DNA of 64,000 nucleotides from Ligula intestinalis (GCA_036362985.1 JAYGXS010000004.1:69395474-69459473), one strand, 5' to 3'. Counted from the first letter of the stretch, positions 22,551-34,546 are shown. The notes: generated by a model from the letters alone, not told the origin. Numbers and translations are program-made.

Positions 22551-22979
22551 TGTGATAACCCTTCAGCCTTTAACATTCAAGCCACACCAGACACCTTTGA
22601 AGGCCAACTATCAGAGGACCTTACGGTGGTGGCTGTCTAGGCTATTGCCAATCCCGGACCCGGCGACCTCTCTGCCAGACTGCGACTCCGGCTCGCTTAC
22701 GGTCGAAATGCACTCTTCAGAGAGCCAATTTCCTCTTACCCATACTCTGTTCCTTCTGTGCTTGATTAAAATATTCCTGATATACTGGATTTTCACCTTT
22801 TATCTTCCTATTTACTGGTTAGTAACTGCTAAAATACTTCTTATAGCCGGCCGGAATACTTCGTATCCCAAAACCTCAGCAACCCGTGTTGATTCCTGTC
22901 GGTATCTTGTGCGTTTTCCTGGCTAATATTGGGTTTAGGCAGCTTAAGCTAATCCATTTAAACCAGTTATAAAAGAGTC

Positions 22980-23350
22980 GGCAAAATTGGTTGGATTCGA
23001 ATCGATGATGACAAAGCTATCGGTGGCTAGAGCTTTGACTGTACTGAAGTCTTACCTTTGCTGCCCTTCGTTCGAATCCCAGTGGTCACCAAGTGTTTTC
23101 CAAGCGGATCGAATAAATTATTCACATCTTCAAAATGTCCCCAATAATGAAGTGCGTCTAGTAGTCCTCTGGTGGATTTTGAATTGATTGCTTAGGATAT
23201 CCTGTTTGGGCAGTCAGTTTACCGTATCAGAATAGGTGATTTCCACCAGTTGCAGTAAGTTGGGCAGGTAACTTGATTCACATCTGATTAAATTAACGGT
23301 TTCCGATAGAGTCACTTAGCTCTGGTGGTTAGAATACTAGCCAGTCTGTA
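22980..23350 (+). repeat. tRNA-derived SINE family R3, two partial units
   Basis: It has B-box-like gttcgaatccca (23069-23080) downstream of an A-box-like ggctagagctttgactgt. This is followed by gggcagtcag, gtaagttgggcaggtaac and gattaaatt(a/c)acgg blocks shared with 58560-58930, then a second A-box-like tagctctggtggttagaa. Confidence 0.55.
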
Positions 23351-23725
23351 GCCTTCCCCTTACTGTCATCGAATCTGTTAGAACGACTCAGCAAGCGAGT
23401 CATCACTCGGACCGTCCTGCGGTCACAAGAACAGAGGAAGCCCACGTGCCAGCGGGCACAGAATGGTCCAAGAGCTCGACGTTCAAGGGCCGACACAAGG
23501 CGAGGAGGCAAGGTTATGCGTACGCATGACATAACCACCGAGCTGTCACGCTGAGGACACGTCACGATGGCTGCTCACATGGGCCACTAACGGAGGGGCC
23601 AATAGGGAACAAAGATCTTAAATATGCTGCCATTACTGGAGGCGCCATTCTGCTGCTGGCGACACGGGACTCTGCTGTCGAGGCAAGACCGATGACAGAA
23701 GACACGCTGCTGGCAGACAAAGAAG

Positions 23726-23844
23726 GAGCTACAGACAAAACCGAGCTGTAGACACTGCCGAGCTGCAGACAAGGCTAAGCTGTATACAAGGCCGAGCTGT
23801 AGACACTGCCGAGCTGCAGACAAGACCGAGGTGCAGAGGAGACC
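23726..23844. repeat. Minisatellite, 17-bp unit, seven copies
   Basis: Seven consecutive 17-mers of the type gagctg(t/c)agaca(c/a)(t/g)gcc fill 23726-23844 exactly. Units 2-3-4 and 5-6 repeat in order, giving a 51-bp higher-order period. The minus-strand frame across it is a shadow. Confidence 0.85.
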
Positions 23845-24486
23845 AAGATGCTGGACACAAGAAGACAGAGTTGATGTACAAGCAGAAACAGTGGCAGTAA
23901 AATATCCTCTGCTATCCTGTCTGCGTTCCTTTCGTAACATACAACCGGTGGGTATAACCACTGTCGACACAGGCGCACACAAGGTTATAACAAAATCGAA
24001 TCCAACCAAGGCTGCCAAATTTTACATAAGTTGTTCAACTGAATTATTACCGATTGTGACGGTTAGGGAGTATCGACTATTGAGGAAGAGTGCGGAGGAG
24101 AAGAGGGAGTGATTTTTTCGATTTCGGTTCACAGCTATGTCCTCAATGTCCTCCTGTACTATTATAAACCTAACCAATATACAACTGAGTGGCAAAAGCG
24201 TAATGACGTAAATGAAAATAGTCGTTACCTCTGTTATGATGACTTCCTAGACCTTCGTGAGTTTTCCCGATCTAGGAGAAAACAAAGAACAGGCGATAAA
24301 CATGAGTAAAAAACGCAACAATCAATTCTTCGTTTATAATCTCTGCCTACAGAATTCGGCTTAGATTTCAAATACTTGCGAGCTGATAGTTCCTCGGTGC
24401 TCTTGTTAGGACTTCAGAACTAGGGCAATCAACCCCTATTCTGGACTAGATACAACGAAACAACAGAGAACACAAAATTGCCTTAT

Positions 24487-25140
24487 ATTTCTTACTTACT
24501 CAGAATTTATTGGGTGTGAAAAATTTGAATAATTTTTACTTATATATACTTTATAGTTTATTGGGTTTCTTGATATTCCTGAAGACAATTGGGTGGTTAA
24601 GAGGTCGTCTACTTCAAGTTACCTGAAGTCCAACTTACCGTTCTGCAATTAGATTACTATAGTCTGCGGCGCAAAGCGCCGCGCACACCTTTAATTTTCA
24701 GGCACAACTACTTTACGTAAGTTTATTTTATTTGGTCTACTTAATTTATTGATATTTAATTTCAGTTTTTAGCTTGGTTTTCAATTCATTATTATTTTTA
24801 CTATCTTTATTTAAGTTTAAAATTATTTTTAGGTAGATTCAGTTTAACTTTCTTCAGTTTAAGTGGGTTGGCTTAAGTTTTAGTTATTTTTTATTTAGTT
24901 ATTTCGCAATATTTGCAAAATTGCTCCTTTTAATTATGATGCGCTTTTTCGTTGACAAACATTAGACTATTTAACTGATTATTTCCCTATTTTTCTACTT
25001 TTATAAACTTTATTTTTTGACTATATCCTCTTTTCTTCGCATTGCTTAGACTGTATGTTCTTTATTACACTCGGTTCTGTATTGCAGAAGGATGGGGCTT
25101 TCGCGTGCTGATCTGGGTCTCAAAGAAGGATTCTAGCAAA
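24487..25140 (+). repeat. Dispersed repeat R2, copy 1
   Basis: It shares long blocks with 44014-44840: tactttatagtttattgggtt, gaggtcgtctacttcaagtt, gtccaactt(a/g)ccgttct and ggggctttcgcgtgctgatctggg. It contains a perfect hairpin gcggcgc-aaa-gcgccgc at about 24667-24684. No protein is encoded, and the family is unidentified. Confidence 0.7.
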
Positions 25141-25144
25141 AGCG

Positions 25145-26157
25145 CGCGCACGGCCACTCATGGAGAGCCCCTTAAATAGTGAGGCTGCGACCAGAACGGG
25201 ACTCTGTTGCCCTAGAGGAGAGACTGTTGCCAGCGCGGGAAGACGGCAGCACCCAAGCTGCTGGACACAGGAAACAGTGCTGACGTGCTAGTACAACTGA
25301 CAGTAAAATACTATCTGCTATTCTGTTCTACCTTCTCTTCCTAACTTGTAACTGGGGGACATAACCGGTTTTGACACAGGAACACACTAGGTTATAACAC
25401 GCACGCTCGAAATACCCCTGTCACAGCCCCAGAAGTGTGCCCTCGTCCAAATCCCACCTTTCTCCAAACCTCCTGTACAGAATACAATGTTCTACATACT
25501 GGTGTCATAATGCCCCTCTTACTATTAGGGACTGGCTTTAAAGATCCTAGGGACTAGGGTCTGCCTTTGGCTTAAGCTGCCGTGGCAGATCGATATGAAA
25601 TGACAAGAGGGCCACGGTCGGTAAATGTTTACCGATAGAGATGGAGACATTGTAAGATTTATTTCCTACTCTTATTGTTGCTTTTTGACAGATTTGTATA
25701 ACTCCATTCGCCAAATTGTGAAAACCCCAGGGGCTAACACGGAAGCCGCCGAGTTTTTCACAATTGGGTCACCTGCATTTCTAGTTTCTCTTGCGTGTTC
25801 AGCCCGTGATATTCTATCCCCCGTTGGATAGCCGATTTTTGAACACGACTGAATCATCAAAGAATAAACTGACTATCGGACTCATGTCACGTGAATTCTC
25901 ATTGTAGATAATTAGGCACACCTGGGAGAGGCGTGCATTGAGGCATCCAGATAACAGTACTGGAACTAGCACTTTCGGTTTGTCTTGTAGACTGGGGTCT
26001 ACGTCTGAACAGTTCTGATAACTCAGTCCTGCAAACTGCAGTTGAGGTGTCACAACTTGGCGACAGTGTAGTGACATAACGTTGGGCCCTTGTTGCAACC
26101 CTGAACCTCTTGGGGGTACTCACACTTGCGTACCAGTGACAGTTTTGGTTTTCCGCC
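25145..26157. repeat. Intron DNA with a partial duplicate of 23840-24000
   Basis: 25255-25410 resembles 23850-23995 (gctggacaca(g/a)ga, cagtaaaata, tctgctat(t/c)ctgt, aggttataaca). Nothing else supported is seen before the LINE at 26158. Confidence 0.45.
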
Positions 26158-28064
26158 AATCTCGGCTTCAAGGTCAAATCAGACGTCGTCTGCATAACAG
26201 AAAAATGGTTGTCCAAGAAGGTGGGTGACCAGGAAATTGCTCTCCCCGGGTTTCAAATGTTCCGAAAAGATAGAATCGGGCGTCAAGGTGAGGGTGTACT
26301 CATCTATGTCAGACACGGTGTGCTCGTGTCCGACAAATCCGAAAACCTTCCAGGCAATATTGAGGCAATATGGCTCACCGTTAGAACACCGGGGTCGCAG
26401 ACCCTTGACATAATGACAGTCTACCGTCCACCGTCGAGCGACCAACAGTCAGACACTATTCTGATAGGAGTCAAAAAATTTCTAGGAGATCCGATCATGG
26501 GAGACTTTAAAGCTCCACATATCGACTGGAATGTGAGTTCTGCGCCGAGCTCAGAAGTAAATTTCGATCGACGACTCCTGCACACCGTACAGGCATCCTT
26601 CCTAATGCAACACGTCTTATATCCGACCAGACTACGTGAAGGGCAATAAGCCAATTGCTTAGACCTAGGACTCACCAAAGTGCCTGATAGCGTGGACGTC
26701 GTAAATTGCTTACCACCTCTCGGAAAAAGTGATCACGTACTGCTACATTGGGAATATTCACTCTTCTCTGTGCCTGATCGCAGTGCGGTAACCAGACGCA
26801 ACATCTGGAGAGGAGACTTTACACAAATGAAAACCACAGTGAGTGGGATAGACTGGAGCGAAATATTCACCGGGTGCGTTCTTGATGATTGGTCGGCATT
26901 CAAAGCCCTATTAAACGGAATAATTACCGATTTCTGCCCTATCGCGTTAAAAAAAGTAACAAGTAGGCCTCAATGGCTAATGCCGACGTTAAAGAGGGAA
27001 GTAAACCACAAAAATGGGATGTGGAAAACCTATCGCAGAGAGAGCACCCCCGAATCGTTCAATAGGTATAAGGCACAGCGAAACAGTGTTAAGAGCCTGA
27101 TAGGAACTAGCCGCCAAAACTTCGGGAGTAATCTAATAAACCATGCAGTAGGAAACCCAAAGCTTTTCTACAGCTATGTTAGACAATGCACTCGAAATAG
27201 AAACCCTATTCCTCTGTTAAAAACAGACGACAGTGAAGAAATGTTTGAGATCAACGAAAAGGCGGAACATCTATCCTGCTCTTTCAGTCGGTCTTTACGA
27301 GAGAGGCTGAGTTAAGCGCTGTAAACTGCAGTGTGGGTGAGATACAGACCATAGACTCGGTTGCACTCACGGAAGCTACCGTTCTGCGAAAACTTCTACA
27401 GCTCAAAGAAACGAAGTCGTCAGGTCCGGATGAGATACCTGCAAAACGATTAAAAGAGCTAGCCATAGAGGTGGCTGTACCCCTTTACGTACTCTTCCGA
27501 ACTTCTCTTAATACTGGAAAAGTGCCAACCCATTGGAAGGCAGCGTGGATCTCACCCATCCACAAAAGTGGGAGTCGAGCGACCGCAAATAACTATAGAC
27601 CGGTCAGCCTCACCTCAGTATCCTGCAAGCTCATGGAACGCATAGTCAAACGCGAGCTGATGCACTTTTTGGAGCAACATCAGCTTCTTTCTGATAAGCA
27701 GCACGGATTCCGCAGGGAAGGTCCTGCTTGACCAATCTGCTCTATTGTCTAGAAAAATGGACCCAAGCGCTTGATGAAGGAAATACTGTGCGTACAGTCT
27801 TCGGTGACTTAAAAAAAGGCGTTTGACACGGTGCCTCATCCACGTCTCTTATACAAACTCAGCCGTATAGGGGTAAGGGAAAACCTTTTGCAGTGGATCA
27901 CAAACTTATTGACAGGTCGTACCCAGACCGTACGTATAGGTGAACAGCAGTCGGTGGAGGTAGCAGTTGAGATCGGGGTTCCACAGAGTTCTGTTCTTAG
28001 CCCTATGCTCTTCCTCATATATATCGATGACCGCATTAGCGGACTAGACTGCAGAGTCGAGTGA
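26158..28064 (+). mobile_element. Non-LTR retrotransposon (CR1/Jockey-like), 3' truncated, frameshifted
   Basis: Endonuclease: VKSDVVCITEKWLSKK, GFQMFRKDRIGRQGEGVLIY, IMTVYRPPSSDQQS, IMGDFKAPHIDWN and KSDHVLLHWE. Linker at 26680-27315. Reverse transcriptase at 27333-28064: SSGPDEIPAKRLKE, ISPIHKSGSRATANNYRPVS, DKQHGFRR, KAFDT-like DLKKGV then DTVPHPRLLYKL, and SVLSPMLFLIYIDD. Stops or frameshifts at about 26649, 27315, 27731 and 27820. It ends before the YADD motif. It lies antisense in the TRPM intron. Confidence 0.9.
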
Positions 28065-29064
28065 GATATTGTTCGTTTGTTCGTGAGAACGTTATTATTT
28101 TCCCGTACTGCAAGGGCTTAGGTCCTGCGATCAGGAGATACTGGCTTGCACCGGTGCCTTGTGACGGCAGAAATATGCTTCAAAACTTGATCTGTCCAGC
28201 AATGGCATGGAAAGCTGGAGGGGTCAGGTTATAACAAGCGCGGCTTGGCTAGTTTTAAAAAACCAAATAAGAACGGCAATTAAAGCGTAGATAAGTAAGA
28301 TGACAAAGGTTAATTTAAAACACTATCCAGTTGGTTATAAAAATACATCTAGATCAAACTGACTGTCTCTTAAGTCTAGGGTAACAATCTCGGATTCGGC
28401 GGCGCACAAGTATCGAATTAGAAATAATGAGAACGTATCACTGAAAAGGCGGAACAGGGTATGAAATTTCCAAACTTTCCATGCAGGATCAAATCTCAGA
28501 TCGTTCGAATTTTAGCTGGAGTACAGCAAGGTAATAACGACGAATAAATTAGAGGCGACAACTACAGACAGAATTTGCTGATCCATGATCTCCGATAACG
28601 GCTTTGGATTTTGATAACAACACGAAATTTCGTCAAATACCACACAACGTTGAAGATTAGTTCCATTTTTGTGTCGACCACGGGTGCACGGAAAGAAGGG
28701 GAGGGGGGTAATTCTTGCATTTGCACCATTCCTACATAGTGCATCCTAAACAAAACCAACTCCATAACCATAATCACTCCGGGTCCTTATACATGAACTG
28801 AAAAAAAGAGGCACGTACCACGCTCTAGGTTAACTAATAGATACGCTCACTGATTACTTCTTTACCCTAACATGGCTAACACTCCCTCTGTTTCTCAGTT
28901 CATCCGGATCATTTTTTTCATGCCAATGAGATCTGTCGTAAACAGTGAAGAAACTTTTTTCGAAGCATACTTTTGCCACCGTCAAGAAGGAAAAACTACT
29001 AATCCAACTGTCACGCACGGTCAACATAGATCTTTTCAGAAACCCCAGAGACAATATAACTTAC
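28065..29064. other. TRPM intron, no secure feature
   Basis: A minus frame at 28562-28777 with ELPPSPSFRAPVVDTKMELI was considered for the missing linker exon, but flanking splice sites in the right phase were not found. Confidence 0.35.
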
Positions 29065-29381
29065 CGTGCTTTGAAGAAAATTGACACCATCATGAATTGC
29101 TGTAATCTTTTGTTCCAGACTTGTGCGAACCTCATTGTTCTTTAACGCCTCGCGGAACGACGTCACGGGGTTCATCAGGCGATGGACCCTTTTCCAAGGG
29201 TTAATGTGACCCACAGAATGGCCACGTTCTCCAGTAGAACCTTCCGGGGCGGTGAAACCAACTGCTGTCTCGGAAGCATCATTGCTCTCTTCAATCGTGG
29301 GTGCTAGATAGATGATGGCTCGCAGTTTTTCCCAGTGAATGAGCTGGCGCTCGCGAGCGGGGTTTCCGCGAAAAGACTTGC
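29065..29381 (-). CDS. TRPM: TRPM channel exon j (C-terminal helical linker)
   Basis: 317 bp between gcttacacag|GCAAGT and AGCACG|gtaagt. Entry phase 1 matches exon i; exit phase is 0. It begins KSFRGNPARERQLIHWEKLR, the region where TRPM channels have a charged helix with a W-E pair. It ends in a charged, probably coiled helix (FREALKNNEVRTSLEQKITA, then IHDGVNFLQST). A Penelope-like element in the same orientation starts less than 100 bp upstream of the acceptor. The next exon found needs phase 1, so at least one exon lies between. Confidence 0.85.
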
Positions 29382-29445
29382 CTGTGTAAGCGGAGTGGTA
29401 ACAGGTGAGGAACGAAAGAGAAGTTGGCTTTATATATCTCTCTGT

Positions 29446-30480
29446 CTATCGGTGGGCACCCCAAAAATATAATTTGGTGGACGAAATAAGTTGGGAAACG
29501 CTAACAAACATTTTTGTGAATTTGCGACTCTTGCCCACCAGGCCGTCATCAGGCGCGTGGAGAGTGTAAAGAACAGTTAGAATTTTAAACAAAGCGGAAA
29601 AAATCAATAATTCTGTGGCAGTGTGTGTTGGTTGACGCCTAGGTTGGGTTGGTTTCCACCTTTTCCCGGATTCCCTGAGATTGGTGTACGTCGCATTCAA
29701 TTCGACAGGCCTACTAATGACCGAGTCGTTGGATTTAATCGCCCCTAAAAATTCACGGCTTTTCCTAGGTGGGCAAGAGCCTACAATGCAAGTTTGTTCC
29801 CATACGAATTCGTGCTCAGTTTCTAGTGTGTGCATGGCGAATTGGGACAAGTAATCTCGCCACTTTAACGCTAATTGGTGTTCTTGTAAGCGTGTGGAGG
29901 CTTATTTTCTTGTCTGTCTACAATAAACTGCATTGCAGCCAACCCAGGGAATTTTGTAAACGACTCTTTATGTCCAAATAACAAACCCTTTCGTAGCGCG
30001 GTCGTTGGTTTGTATGCCCCTTGGATTTGGTGCTTCCTGTGGTATGTTTCAACGAGCTCAGGCAAGTTCTTACCATAGGAAGGTGTTAACCAATTTCTTG
30101 GATTGGGCACCTGATCGGAACAATCTAGTTCCTTTTCTTTTCTTTCTAACACCTGTCGTTCATGCATCGATGCACAAACTCTCTAGGGTAACTATTTTTG
30201 AAAATAGTTTGAACAGGTAGTTGAGTATGCCTCGGTAAAGTTCAGTACTAGAAGTGAGTGTTCTTGCTCGATTGATTAGGTTGTTAAAAGTATTCCGCTT
30301 GCAAGCAACAGGGTGGTTACTGTCATACTGTAGGATAACATCCACATAGGCTTTTTTTGCGGATAACCGATTCTTGAAATGTTCCGTCAGTATTCTGTTG
30401 CACGAGGACTTCAAGACATGGGAGTTTACTGTAACCTCTTTTTCGGGCGTAAACGTGATTCCTGGCATCTCTGAATTAAA
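29446..30480 (-). mobile_element. Penelope-like element, minus strand, decayed
   Basis: From 30468 downward: LQYDSNHPVACKRNTFNNLI (the PLE N-S-N-H-P block after the reverse transcriptase). Then, with frame changes, a GIY-YIG-type start V-Y-K-I-P-W-x-G-C-N-A-V-Y, and QFAMHTLETEHEFVWEQTCI ... RKSREFLGAI (29850-29650). The reverse-transcriptase core is absent. It ends about 65 bp upstream of the acceptor of TRPM exon j. Confidence 0.8.
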
Positions 30481-30802
30481 GTAATTGTGCAGTGTTTCCA
30501 GCTGGTCCCTTTTAGCAATGAGGAGCAGCAGCAGAATAAATAACCTGCTTAGAAAAGGCGACTAGCCGAATAAACGACAAAAGTTAACCGAAGTGCGGGC
30601 TTATGGACCTTAAGAGAAGGAGAAAGGGAGGACAGAAGGGGGACAGGTAGCTACAATAAAGAGTTGATCGACTGTTTGTGCAGACTAAATGTGAAAAAGG
30701 CAGAGGTGGCGAAATGCGCAGAATTTATTGACGTCACACAATGTCACGACCTCTCATTACGCAGATTACGGTCACGTGACAGGTAAGTAAAACTAGTCAA
30801 CG

Positions 30803-30945
30803 AGCTCGTGGCTCAGTGGTTACAGCGCTAGACTTCCAATCAAAAAGGTCGCGAGTTCGAGGCCCGAGTGGTGCACCACTTGGGGTTGGAATTGACTGGC
30901 TGACGACTGCCAATAGGCCAGAAGTAGGCATTCCGATTTTGTGAG
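30803..30945 (+). repeat. tRNA-derived SINE
   Basis: gctcgtggctcagtggttac carries an A box (TGGCTCAGTGGT) and gcgagttcgaggcccg a B box (GAGTTCGAGGC), spaced as in a tRNA. It is followed by a non-tRNA tail with aggccagaagtaggcattccg and a (GAA)n run at about 30945. It is a SINE rather than a functional tRNA, because the acceptor stem is not formed and a related copy exists at 17190. Confidence 0.7.
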
Positions 30946-31700
30946 AAGAAGAAGAAGACTCAATCGCTGGGACAATACGTGTATTTGCCTGACGTTTCGA
31001 CATCCATCGCGGATTCATCATCAGAGAGATGAGTAGTAGCAGAAACGGGTAAGGCATGCACAGAAGTCTACAGTATTTATAGGATACAGTCATTACTGCA
31101 AACATACAACGACAATTAACGTTAATTGCCTTCTTGCGCGTGGATAGTTTCTTGCCCAACACGCGGCAGCAGTGCGTCGAAATGATGGTGAAGCCGAAAT
31201 TGTCGCAGGAGGTGAAAATCGGGTGAGCCGAGAACTACATGAGTCGTGGTTTACGGGCCCCCAATCCATAAACAAGTGCAACGTGTTGCCCAACCCATAT
31301 TCAATGCTGAGATTCAAATTGGCCAAAGCAAGTCGTCACTTGAAAAACGGGCAGGCCACCGCCTCATCTTACGCCAACACCGGAGAGCCAGATGGCCGAA
31401 CAATCATCACGCCCGAGCCCACCGCCCGTGATGAAATTTCAAGAGGTCAGAGCCCACGTGCCGTCCAAAAAGCAATCCACGCGCAAGAAGGCAATCAACG
31501 TTAATTTTCACTGTACGTTTGCAGTAATGACTTATCCTATAAATACTGCAAACTTCTGTGCATGCATACCCGTTTCTGCTACTGTTTCCTCCTCATGTCT
31601 CTGATGATGAATCCGCGACGGATGTCGAAACATCAGGCGAATAAACATATTGTCCCAGCGATCGAGTCTTCTTTTCAATCGCTTCCTGGGACACGTATGT
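30945..31700 (+). mobile_element. Short Penelope-like remnant between inverted terminal repeats
   Basis: Sequence at 30945-31160 is repeated in reverse complement at 31480-31695 (agaagaagactc(a/g)atcgctgggac ... ttaacgttaattgccttctt). Between them the plus frame at 31172-31504 has SRELHESWFTGPQSINKCNV, matching the end of the PLE GIY-YIG domain (E-A-W-Y-S-D-A-N-S-V-N-R). Each arm holds a hammerhead-like motif. Confidence 0.75.
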
Positions 31701-33069
31701 TGACTTATATTCCGGTTTTCCTTGTCTTTTCCGGCAGTACTGTCTGTTATAAATATCGTGCAATTTGTGCATGTGTCACCCCTATCTGTGCATGTTTCAT
31801 GCTATCCAACGGCTACCCATGATCACGGGTTCTCGACAGAATGAGAAACGTAGGAAAACTAAAACTCTTCTTCCAGTGATAGCATCTTCTTCTTTTGAAC
31901 TTCTTCCTGGAACACGCATATTCACTTCCATTAATTATTGTCGTTTCTCGGCTGTCCAGCCCACAACTGTACTGATATTTTCGTGCCTGTGGTGGTCCAA
32001 AGTGTGTGGTCCTGCGCCCTCTCCCAGGTTCGGTCTTTTTGACTCTGTATGAATACCGAGTCCTGGTGGAAGAGTGGAAAAGATAGTGAGGTAGATGCAT
32101 GCAAGTCGCCGTTCTTGAACCATCCTGCCATGGTGCACATGGTGAACCTCGTCGAAATCGACAGCCGAGGTATACGGATAGATGTCATTTAGCAAAAAAG
32201 AAGTCTCGAAAGCAGTATATGCTTCCTGTTTTGCGGTAAAAATTGCCCTATCTTCCAAAAATTAACGCCTTTACTCCGGTAGACCGACCTTACGCCACCC
32301 GTGACTCCTCTATGATAATTTCACCACCTGTTAGCTCGACATCTAACCGTTTTTGTTCTTTTGCCTCCAAATATACTTTCATCTTCCATTTGAAATTTGG
32401 TTGTCTTCTACACTATCGATTTTCAAAGGCATATACGTGAACATTTCAATGTGAAGGACATTAAATCCTTATTGTCTGTTCTCTTCCCAAACACGCAACC
32501 TGTAGACTTCGAAAAAGGTCCTTCTGAAATTTGAGGTTCTTCCCGGAATGGTAAAGTGGTCTCCGAGTATTCTACATTGTCTTTTGCTGAATCAAGCATC
32601 ATTTAAAAATTACGCCACCTCTTCTCTGTTCTGCAACCCTGATGGTAGTCTTCGAGGTCTCTGTCGATGCTCGTCACGGATTCTTACGTTTTCTTCAACT
32701 TGCCGGTGGACTTTTTAGTCTGCTTGGTCGCACCTCGGTGATGTTCTCGTGACTTCTACTGTCCCCTCCTCGTTTCGACCCTAGTGTCCCCGATGAGCCC
32801 CCTTTTACTCACCCATCAGAATACTTTATTATTTTTCCCATAACCAGGAGCGTTCCGAACTCTAAATATCGCCATCCCTTTCCTCTGCTTCATTTCATAC
32901 CTTATCAAACTGGCTACCTATTTGAGCAGTTTTTGTTCCTACATTTCTTTCGAAATCGGTGGTTCACTTAATTCTGCCAGCGATATAGGAGTTTTTTCAT
33001 TGCCTCTTTCCAAGTTCACCATGTTTACTATTCACTACTATTTAAAAGAGTCCGTTGTAAATCCATAAT
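31701..33069. other. TRPM intron, no gene recognised
   Basis: 31850-31930 resembles the ends of the PLE-type repeats (ccagtgatagcatcttcttc ... ttcctggaacacgc). The remainder is AT-rich and featureless. Confidence 0.4.
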
Positions 33070-34060
33070 ATAAAGTTGATAACCTACCTCATAAAATATT
33101 ACCCAGAATTCCGAAATGCGTTTTCGATTCAAACATATTTATTACGTATGGTTTTAAAAATGACAATCGTACAGTCTCATTTCAATATATTTAGGTCACG
33201 TCAGGATGTCGGCTTTTTATGAGCTTCTTTCTGGCTACTAATTAAAAAAATGTACTATAAAAGGGGTTACTTAAGTAGTTTGCTTTTTTGTCATTGATTT
33301 TGACTGCCTTTATAAATTAAAATATATTTTATGGAAAAGATGCACGAAAAATTCTTTCTTGTACACCTTTGGTAGCTAATTACGCCTTCTTTAAATTTTA
33401 TACTTCAAGAAAGGGTATCTTTCGGTTTCAAAAAATTTATAATTGCGAGCTTTTTTTACATTATTCAGGTGCTCATTCATAGAACATTGTATCCTCAATT
33501 TGTTAATACTGCCTTTACTGTATGGAGTATTCTCCATATATATTGCAACATTTTTTGAGAACTGTGTGAGATTTTTTTCAAGCTCTAGGCGAAAACGTAT
33601 TTTTCTTAAACAGGATGTAAACAGTGCGCAGTTTTTGAAACTTGAATTCCAGTGTAGCAGTTGCTAGGTTTCAAAATTATTCGGCAATTTAGAAACTTAT
33701 TTATAAACCAAAAGATACCCTTTCTTTAAGAATAGAAATTTAAATCAGGTGTAATTTGCTATGAAACGAGTTTGAGAAATAATTTTTTCGTCCATGTTTT
33801 CCAAAAATATATTTCCATCTATAAAGACAGTCAAAATTAATGAAGAAAAGGCATACTACTTGAGTTGTTACTTTTTTTATGGTACATTATGTTTCTTGGC
33901 GGTCAGAAAGAAATTCTTTATAAAGCCGGCATCGTGAAGTTTCCAAAACATATTGAGATTAAGCTGTACAATCGTCTCTTTTACAACCATCTAAAATTGA
34001 TATGTTCCAATCAAAAACTCATTTCAGAAATCCGGGTGACATTATATGAGATAAGGAATC
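33070..34060. repeat. Long foldback element, arms about 380-390 bp
   Basis: The left arm (about 33070-33460) and right arm (about 33680-34060) are diverged reverse complements along their whole length. Examples: cagaattccgaaatgcgttt against cggatttctgaaatgagttt, and aagaaagggtatctttcggttt against its inverse aagaaagggtatcttttggttt. The spacer is about 220 bp. The element is AT-rich and non-coding. Similarity may extend weakly to 33015 and 34165. It lies in the TRPM intron between exons h and i, near exon i. Confidence 0.75.
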
Positions 34061-34349
34061 TACTGAACTACGCATTCCTTTTGTTATGCATGCGCTTAGG
34101 CGCAGCTGTGGTTACCAACTTTGTTTAGACTTTTAGTTGAACACTAAGTTTATAATGAACGTGTTCCTTGAGGCCCCTGTATTTATTTACTTCGTACTAT
34201 CTGTGCGCAAAGGTGACCAATAAATAATGCGCACTTTCATATTCGGCAGCCAATCACAGACGAGGTAGAATATGCAAGGTCCCAATCTCTTCCCTTTAGT
34301 TCAGAGGAGCTTTTTCACTGAATGATTTTTTGGGGAGTTATGAACTTAC

Positions 34350-34546
34350 GAAAGGGTGATTGTTCCTCCTCCCCCTCTGCCCTCGAGAAACGTCTGTTAC
34401 GTATGGCTTTGAGGAAGCAGCAGATATGAGAGAACATGACCAGCGGGGCCGGTAACGCAGCCTGCCTTAGCAGGCTGTCCATCATTAAGTAGCGCTGCAT
34501 AGCCCAGAGCTTTTCTGAGGCTGCTTCCATCCGGTCATAGCGTTTC
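34350..34546 (-). CDS. TRPM: TRPM channel exon i (TRP helix and linker)
   Basis: 197 bp from cttgtag|GAAACG to CCCTTTC|gtaagt. Entry phase 2 fits the preceding exon and exit phase is 1. It encodes KRYDRMEAASEKLWAMQRYL, with the W-x-x-Q-R-Y core of the TRP-domain helix after S6. Next come APLVMFSHICCFLKAIRNRR (TRPM proteins have A-x-x-P-P-F-I-x-L-S-H-L here) and an acidic tail with EGEEEQ. A 1-kb foldback (33070-34060) lies in the downstream intron. Confidence 0.93.

Noticed and set aside
23587..24018. 143-codon minus-strand frame with CLQLG repeats as a repeat protein gene
   Set aside because: It is the translation of the 17-bp minisatellite; the frame outside the array has no features.
30803..30880. 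Functional tRNA gene
   Set aside because: A and B boxes are present, but the acceptor stem does not pair and a diverged copy with the same non-tRNA tail exists at 17190, so it is a SINE.
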